From an uncultured Polaribacter sp. (GTDB lineage Bacteria; Bacteroidota; Bacteroidia; Flavobacteriales; Flavobacteriaceae), in contig CALHCK010000116.1 of NCBI GenBank assembly GCA_937936695.1, positions 1-12,225 of the forward strand: a stretch of 12,225 nucleotides of DNA, in the 5' to 3' direction. A program made the translations under genes and the position numbers. This document shows positions 8,092 to 12,225 of this stretch, piece after piece; position 1 is the first letter of the stretch, and every line of letters begins with the position of its first letter. The notes under the pieces were generated by a model. The model did not search any database. It was not told the DNA's origin and worked only from the letters and a program-made list of their open reading frames with translations.

Positions 8092-8118
8092 TATATTTTT
8101 TTACAAAAAATAAAAAAG

Positions 8119-8126
8119 TATATTTG
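8119..8126 (+). promoter_or_regulatory. Candidate -7 element for the regulator-ZIP operon
   Basis: TATATTTG is an exact match to TAnnTTTG, 19 bases before the regulator ATG at 8146. The predicted leader is about 13 bases, AT-rich and without a Shine-Dalgarno sequence. No -33 TTG is seen at the expected distance. Confidence 0.5.
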
Positions 8127-8145
8127 CGATGTTAAAAATTAACGA

Positions 8146-8802
8146 ATGTTTACGCTGTCGGAAGAAAATTATTTAAAAGCTATTTATCATTTAGAGTTAG
8201 TAGCTAACTCAGGAATCAGTACTAATGCTATTGCAAATCAATTAGAAACCAAGGCTTCTTCTGTTTCAGATATGATTAAAAAATTATCAGACAAAGAAGT
8301 GGTGATTTATAAAAAGTATAAAGGGGTAACATTAACAAATCTAGGAAAAAAAGTAGCTGCCAATATTGTTAGAAAACACAGATTGTGGGAAGTTTTTTTG
8401 GTAGAGAAATTAAATTTTTCTTGGGATGAGGTACATGATGTGGCAGAGCAATTAGAGCATATTAAATCGCCTAAACTAATAAATCAATTAGATGCGTTGT
8501 TGGGTTTTCCAACACAAGATCCGCATGGAGATCCTATTCCGGATAAAGAAGGTAATATTAATGTTATCGAAAAAAGTTTGTTATCAACTTTAAATAAAAA
8601 TGAAAGTGCAGTTTGTGTAGGTGTAAATGATTCCTCTTCAGATTTTTTACAATTTTTAGATAAAAAAGGAATAACGCTAGGTAAAAAGATTGTTGTTTTA
8701 GAAAAAGAAGAGTTTGATAATTCCTTATTAATTAAAATAGGAACAGAACAACTTTCTATATCTAATAAAATTGCAAATAATTTATATGTGCAACGAAAAT
8801 AA
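8146..8802 (+). CDS. DtxR/MntR-family metal-dependent transcriptional regulator
   Basis: A 218-residue regulator of the DtxR family, which dimerises and binds DNA when loaded with Fe2+ or Mn2+. An N-terminal winged helix (about residues 5-65) holds the recognition region TKASSVSDMIKKL. The dimerisation and metal-binding domain covers about 66-135, and an FeoA/SH3-like domain about 148-216. Aligned by eye to C. diphtheriae DtxR, site-1 ligands His79, Glu83 and His98 correspond to His78, Glu82 and His97. Site-2 ligands Cys102, Glu105 and His106 correspond to Glu101, Glu104 and His105, and Met10 corresponds to Asn8. Glu in place of Cys102 is MntR-like and hints at manganese rather than iron sensing. 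It is followed after 22 bp by a ZIP transporter, probably in the same operon, and is divergent from a TonB-dependent receptor. Autoregulation through the palindrome at 8076 is plausible. Confidence 0.93.
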   Translation: MFTLSEENYLKAIYHLELVANSGISTNAIANQLETKASSVSDMIKKLSDKEVVIYKKYKGVTLTNLGKKVAANIVRKHRLWEVFLVEKLNFSWDEVHDVAEQLEHIKSPKLINQLDALLGFPTQDPHGDPIPDKEGNINVIEKSLLSTLNKNESAVCVGVNDSSSDFLQFLDKKGITLGKKIVVLEKEEFDNSLLIKIGTEQLSISNKIANNLYVQRK

Positions 8803-8824
8803 ATAAAAAAAACAGAAATAAATT

Positions 8825-9661
8825 ATGGATATATTTGATCAATTAGTAGCTTTTGGTAAAGAGCACCCTATTCAGGCAGCTTTATATGCTTCGCTTTTTA
8901 CATGGGGTTTAACTGCTTTAGGGGCAGCGTTGGTTTTCTTTTTTAAGAAAATGAATAGAGCGGTTTTAGACGGGATGTTAGGTTTTACAGGAGGGGTAAT
9001 GGTGGCAGCAAGTTTTTGGAGTTTGCTTGCACCGGCAATAGAAAATAGTCCTGGAGAAGGTTTTGTAAAAGTACTACCATCTGCAGTAGGTTTTGCAATG
9101 GGGGCATTGTCTCTTTTCGGAATGGATAAAATTTTACCACACTTACACATCAACTTTAAAGAAAACGAAAAAGAAGGTGTAAAAACCGATTGGCATAAAA
9201 CTACTTTATTGGTGTTGGCAATTACTTTACATAATATTCCAGAAGGTTTAGCGGTGGGGGTGTTGTTTGGTGCTGCGTCTACTTTGGTAGGGGTAGAACA
9301 AACAGAAATGATTGTGGCTGCAATATCTTTGGCAATAGGAATTGGAATTCAGAATTTCCCTGAAGGATTTGCTGTTGCAATGCCCTTAAGAAGACAAGGA
9401 GTAAGTAGGTTTAAAAGTTTTTGGTACGGTCAGTTGTCTGCAGTAGTAGAGCCTATAGCAGCTGTTTTAGGTGCTTTAGCGGTATCTTTTTTTACACCAA
9501 TTTTACCATATGCATTAGCTTTTGCTGCGGGTGCAATGATTTTTGTAGTTATTGAAGAGGTAGTTCCAGAAACACAGAGAGATAGTTATACAGATATTGC
9601 TACGCTTGGTTTTATAGGTGGTTTTATAGTAATGATGTCTTTAGATGTTGGTTTAGGCTAG
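8825..9661 (+). CDS. ZIP-family divalent metal transporter (GufA/ZupT-like)
   Basis: A 278-residue inner-membrane protein with about eight membrane helices, near residues 17-40, 48-71, 82-102, 125-150, 163-187, 203-222, 227-246 and 258-277. ZIP proteins move Zn2+, Fe2+ or Mn2+ into the cytoplasm. The metal-site signatures are present: HNIPEGLAVG in helix 4 (His136, Asn137, Glu140), QNFPEGFAVAMPL in helix 5 (Gln176, Asn177, Glu180), VVEP (Glu208) and IEEVVPE (Glu244, Glu245). The glutamine in helix 5 and the general pattern fit the GufA-type branch. The loop between helices 3 and 4 (about 103-124) carries HLH and charged residues, a common place for metal-binding histidines. It lies 22 bp after the metal-dependent regulator, which suggests metal-responsive expression. 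A strong terminator follows. Which metal it carries cannot be settled from sequence. Confidence 0.94.
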   Translation: MDIFDQLVAFGKEHPIQAALYASLFTWGLTALGAALVFFFKKMNRAVLDGMLGFTGGVMVAASFWSLLAPAIENSPGEGFVKVLPSAVGFAMGALSLFGMDKILPHLHINFKENEKEGVKTDWHKTTLLVLAITLHNIPEGLAVGVLFGAASTLVGVEQTEMIVAAISLAIGIGIQNFPEGFAVAMPLRRQGVSRFKSFWYGQLSAVVEPIAAVLGALAVSFFTPILPYALAFAAGAMIFVVIEEVVPETQRDSYTDIATLGFIGGFIVMMSLDVGLG

Positions 9662-9686
9662 TATCTTATTCTAGCTAAAATATTTA

Positions 9687-9738
9687 GCCATAAATTCAAT
9701 AAAATTTATTTTTTTTTGAATTTATGGCATTTTTTTTT
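9687..9738 (+). terminator. Intrinsic terminator of the regulator-ZIP operon
   Basis: GCCATAAATTCAA (9687-9699) pairs perfectly over 13 bp with TTGAATTTATGGC (9716-9728) around a 16-base AT-only loop, and a run of nine T follows at 9730-9738. It begins 26 bases after the ZIP stop codon. The stem is AT-rich but long and uninterrupted. Confidence 0.85.
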
Positions 9739-9741
9739 ACG

Positions 9742-9749
9742 TAAATTTG
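9742..9749 (+). promoter_or_regulatory. Candidate -7 element for the RecB-like helicase gene
   Basis: TAAATTTG matches TAnnTTTG exactly. A TTTG at 9715-9718 lies 23 bases upstream, at the long end of the spacing reported for flavobacterial -33/-7 promoters, and it overlaps the right arm of the preceding terminator. The helicase GTG start at 9764 is 14 bases after the element, so the leader would be under ten bases. Confidence 0.5.
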
Positions 9750-9763
9750 AGATAAAATAAGTT

Positions 9764-12225
9764 GTGCAAAATCCATCCGTTTTTCAAGTTTATAACGCCT
9801 CTGCAGGTAGTGGTAAAACCTTTACGCTAGTAAAAGAATATCTTAAAGTTTTATTAAGTACAGAAGATGTTTTTAAGTTTCAGAAAATTTTAGCAATTAC
9901 TTTTACAAATAAAGCTGCAGGAGAAATGAAAGAAAGAATTCTTTCTAGTTTAGAGGCTTTTGCAGATGGAGAAAAAAATGATTTACTAACTGCGATTCTT
10001 CATGAGATTTCTATTGATAAAAAACTAATAAGAGAAAGGAGTAAAAAGATTTTAAATGCAGTATTACAAAATTATTCGGCATTTTCAATTACTACTATTG
10101 ATAGCTTTACTCATAAAATAATTAAAAACTTTGCTTTTGATTTAGGACTGTCTTTAAATTTTGAGGTAGAAATGGATGCTGTTTCTTTATTAAATGAAGC
10201 GGTAGATGTATTGATTTCTAAAATAGGTACAGATAAAGAGTTAACAAAACTTCTAATAGATTATTCTTTAACTAAAACAGATGATGATAAGTCTTGGGAT
10301 ATTTCTAATGATTTAAATGAATTTGCTAAAATTCTTTTAAATGAAGATGATGTAGCACATTTTAGGCATTTGGCAGAAAAAAAACTAACAGACTTTTTTG
10401 ATCTTAAGACTAAATTAGAGAAAATTAATATTGAAATAGAAAAAGAGTTTTCATTATTAGCAAATGAAGTGCTTAGTCTGATAAAATCTAACGGTTTAAC
10501 GATTACCGATTTTAGTTATGGAGATTATCCAAAACATTTTATAAAATACACAAAACTTAAAAGTTTAAAAAGCGATGATATAAAATTTGAAGGACGCTTA
10601 TTTAACAATATCGAAGCTTCAAAAAAATTATATGTAGGTAAGGCTTCTGCTTCAGTAAAAGAAACAATTGAAGGGTTGTCAGAGACTTTTTTTAATTATT
10701 ATTATCAATCTAAAGAGCTCTATGAAAAAAAATATCCTTTGTATGTTTTAAATCGTATGGCGTTAAAAAGTATTATTCCTTTAGCAGTTTTAAATAATAT
10801 TAATACGGAATTAGAAACTATAAAAGAAGAGAATGATATTCGTTTAAATGCAGAATTTAATCAATTGATATCAGACAATATAAAAGACCAACCAGCACCT
10901 TATATATATGAGAGAATTGGTCAGCGATTTCAACATTATTTTATTGATGAAATGCAAGATACTTCGGTTTTGCAGTGGGAAAATTTAATACCATTAATAG
11001 ATAATGCGCTGGCACAAGAAAATAGTAATTTATTATTGGTAGGAGATGGTAAACAGGCTATTTATAGGTGGAGAGGTGGTAAAGCAGAGCAATTTATTAA
11101 TTTAGGTACAGATGCTGAAAATCCTTTTAATATTAAAAAAGATATCGAAACTTTAGCTACTAATTATCGAAGCTATTCTGAGGTTATCAATTTTAACAAT
11201 TCTTTTTTTCAGCATACTTCTAACTTTCTGCAAAATGATTTGTATCAAAAAATGTTTTTTGATGGAAATGTTCAATTAGAAAATGCCAAAAAAGGAGGTT
11301 TTGTTTCAATTTCTTTTTTAGAAGAAGAGAAAGATAAAGAAGAAAAGAAGCTTGAGTATCCAAAAAAAGTTTTAGAAAAAATAAAAGGTTTAAGTACACA
11401 GTTTTCGTTAGGAGAAATTTGTGTTTTAACACGAACAAAAAAAGATGGAGTAGCAATTGCTAGTTACTTGTCTGAGCAAGGAATAAATATTGTTTCTTCA
11501 GAAACATTGTTGTTAAAGAATAGTAAGAAAATTAATTTTATAATAAATTTTCTAAAAGTAGTACAAAATCCAGGTGATGAAGAGGTGCGTTTTGAAATGT
11601 TGTACTTTTTATATTATCATTTAAATGTGGTAATGCCTCTGCATGGTTTTTTGCATCAACTTTCAAAGCTACCTGTCAATGAGTTGTTTGTTGCTTTAAA
11701 TCAATATGGTATTTATTTTAATGTTGTTGATTTTTATCAGTTACCATTTTATGAGAAATTAGAAGAGGTTGTCAGAAATTTTAACCTGATTAATTCTTCT
11801 GATGCTTATATTCAGTTTTTCTTAGATGTTGCCATAGAGCAGCAACGAAAAGGAGTTGATGTGGCTAGTTTTTTAGTTTTTTGGGATTTAAATAAAGATA
11901 GATTAAGTATTGTAGCTCCTGAAAGTGCAAATGCTGTACAAGTAATGACTATCCATAAATCTAAAGGGTTAGAGTTTCCTGTGGTAATTTTTCCATGTGA
12001 TATGGATATTTATAGGCAAATAAAGCCTAAATCTTGGTTAAATGCATTACCAGATTCTTACAATGGTTTTAAGGGGTTGTTATTAGATTATAGTAAAAGT
12101 TTAAGTATTGTTAGTAAAGAAGGTTTAGAAATTTATAATAAGCAAAGAGAAGAGTTAGAATTAGATAATTTTAATTTATTATATGTTGCATTAACTAGGG
12201 CTGTAGAGCAGTTATTTATTATAAC
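9764..12225 (+). CDS. RecB/AddA-like UvrD-family helicase, truncated by the window end
   Basis: An open frame of 820 complete codons runs off the right edge with no stop. The full flavobacterial protein is usually about 1050 residues, so the C-terminal part, where a RecB-type nuclease domain would lie, is not visible. Superfamily 1A motifs are all present: Walker A NASAGSGKT with Lys18, AITFTNKAAGEMKER (Ia), TTIDSFTHKI (Ic), DEMQDT (II, from Asp395), GDGKQAIYRWRGG (III, from Gly427), ATNYRS (IV), MTIHKSKGLEF (V, near 728) and LLYVALTRA (VI, Arg812). Proteins of this type unwind and degrade double-strand ends during recombinational repair, often with an AddB-like partner, probably encoded downstream. 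The only start after the in-frame stop at 9758 is GTG at 9764, which gives MQNPSVFQVY just before Walker A, as in relatives. Note DEMQD where DEFQD is common. Confidence 0.93.
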   Translation, partial: MQNPSVFQVYNASAGSGKTFTLVKEYLKVLLSTEDVFKFQKILAITFTNKAAGEMKERILSSLEAFADGEKNDLLTAILHEISIDKKLIRERSKKILNAVLQNYSAFSITTIDSFTHKIIKNFAFDLGLSLNFEVEMDAVSLLNEAVDVLISKIGTDKELTKLLIDYSLTKTDDDKSWDISNDLNEFAKILLNEDDVAHFRHLAEKKLTDFFDLKTKLEKINIEIEKEFSLLANEVLSLIKSNGLTITDFSYGDYPKHFIKYTKLKSLKSDDIKFEGRLFNNIEASKKLYVGKASASVKETIEGLSETFFNYYYQSKELYEKKYPLYVLNRMALKSIIPLAVLNNINTELETIKEENDIRLNAEFNQLISDNIKDQPAPYIYERIGQRFQHYFIDEMQDTSVLQWENLIPLIDNALAQENSNLLLVGDGKQAIYRWRGGKAEQFINLGTDAENPFNIKKDIETLATNYRSYSEVINFNNSFFQHTSNFLQNDLYQKMFFDGNVQLENAKKGGFVSISFLEEEKDKEEKKLEYPKKVLEKIKGLSTQFSLGEICVLTRTKKDGVAIASYLSEQGINIVSSETLLLKNSKKINFIINFLKVVQNPGDEEVRFEMLYFLYYHLNVVMPLHGFLHQLSKLPVNELFVALNQYGIYFNVVDFYQLPFYEKLEEVVRNFNLINSSDAYIQFFLDVAIEQQRKGVDVASFLVFWDLNKDRLSIVAPESANAVQVMTIHKSKGLEFPVVIFPCDMDIYRQIKPKSWLNALPDSYNGFKGLLLDYSKSLSIVSKEGLEIYNKQREELELDNFNLLYVALTRAVEQLFII

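Noticed and set aside
8872..9153. Minus-strand open frame of 93 codons opposite the ZIP transporter
   Set aside because: It is antisense to the first membrane helices of a clear ZIP gene. Its composition mirrors the complement of hydrophobic codons.
11220..11456. Minus-strand open frame of 78 codons opposite the helicase gene
   Set aside because: Its Leu/Phe-rich product comes from the complement of Lys/Glu-rich helicase codons, and there are no independent signals.
1149..12225. A defence island or repair cluster suggested by mfd and the RecB-like helicase in one window
   Set aside because: The two genes are over 5 kb apart, in separate transcription units on opposite strands. Both are housekeeping repair genes, and no toxin, nuclease or mobile-element genes accompany them.

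Overview
The window looks like chromosomal DNA from a member of the Flavobacteriaceae (Bacteroidota), probably a marine genus. Three things point there. The base composition is very AT-rich. The genes lack Shine-Dalgarno sites and are preceded by TAnnTTTG-type -7 promoter elements. The protein families are typical: a SusC-like N-terminal domain on a TonB-dependent receptor, flavobacterial Mfd, and a RecB-like UvrD helicase. The genus call is an inference. No rRNA, tRNA, CRISPR array, integrase or insertion sequence was seen.

Left part (1-4505): the tail of an unrecognised plus-strand gene is followed by a hairpin-rich repeat of about 80 bp in a convergent gap. Next comes a minus-strand pair, mfd (transcription-repair coupling factor, TTG start) followed one base later by an EamA/DMT-type permease. 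A short divergent region with back-to-back -7 elements separates mfd from a small secreted beta-barrel protein gene on the plus strand.

Middle part (4558-9738): this is most simply read as a metal-homeostasis locus. A TonB-dependent receptor and a periplasmic thioredoxin-like protein form a minus-strand pair. Divergent from them are a DtxR/MntR-family metal-dependent regulator and a ZIP-family metal transporter. The 131-bp divergent control region carries a 16-bp palindrome resembling DtxR-family operators and a second inverted repeat. A strong intrinsic terminator ends the regulator-ZIP operon. The working model is that the regulator senses intracellular metal and controls both its own operon and the outer-membrane receptor. 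The receptor plug contains a CxxC pair that the thioredoxin-like protein could act on.

Right part (9742-12225): a large RecB/AddA-like UvrD-family helicase gene starts with GTG just after the terminator and runs off the window end without a stop. About 820 residues are visible, and all the core helicase motifs are present.

I found no clearly new defence or mobile system. The points most worth checking are the operator/receptor/thioredoxin arrangement, the promoter that appears to reuse the terminator's right arm, and the near-leaderless non-ATG starts of two DNA-repair genes.
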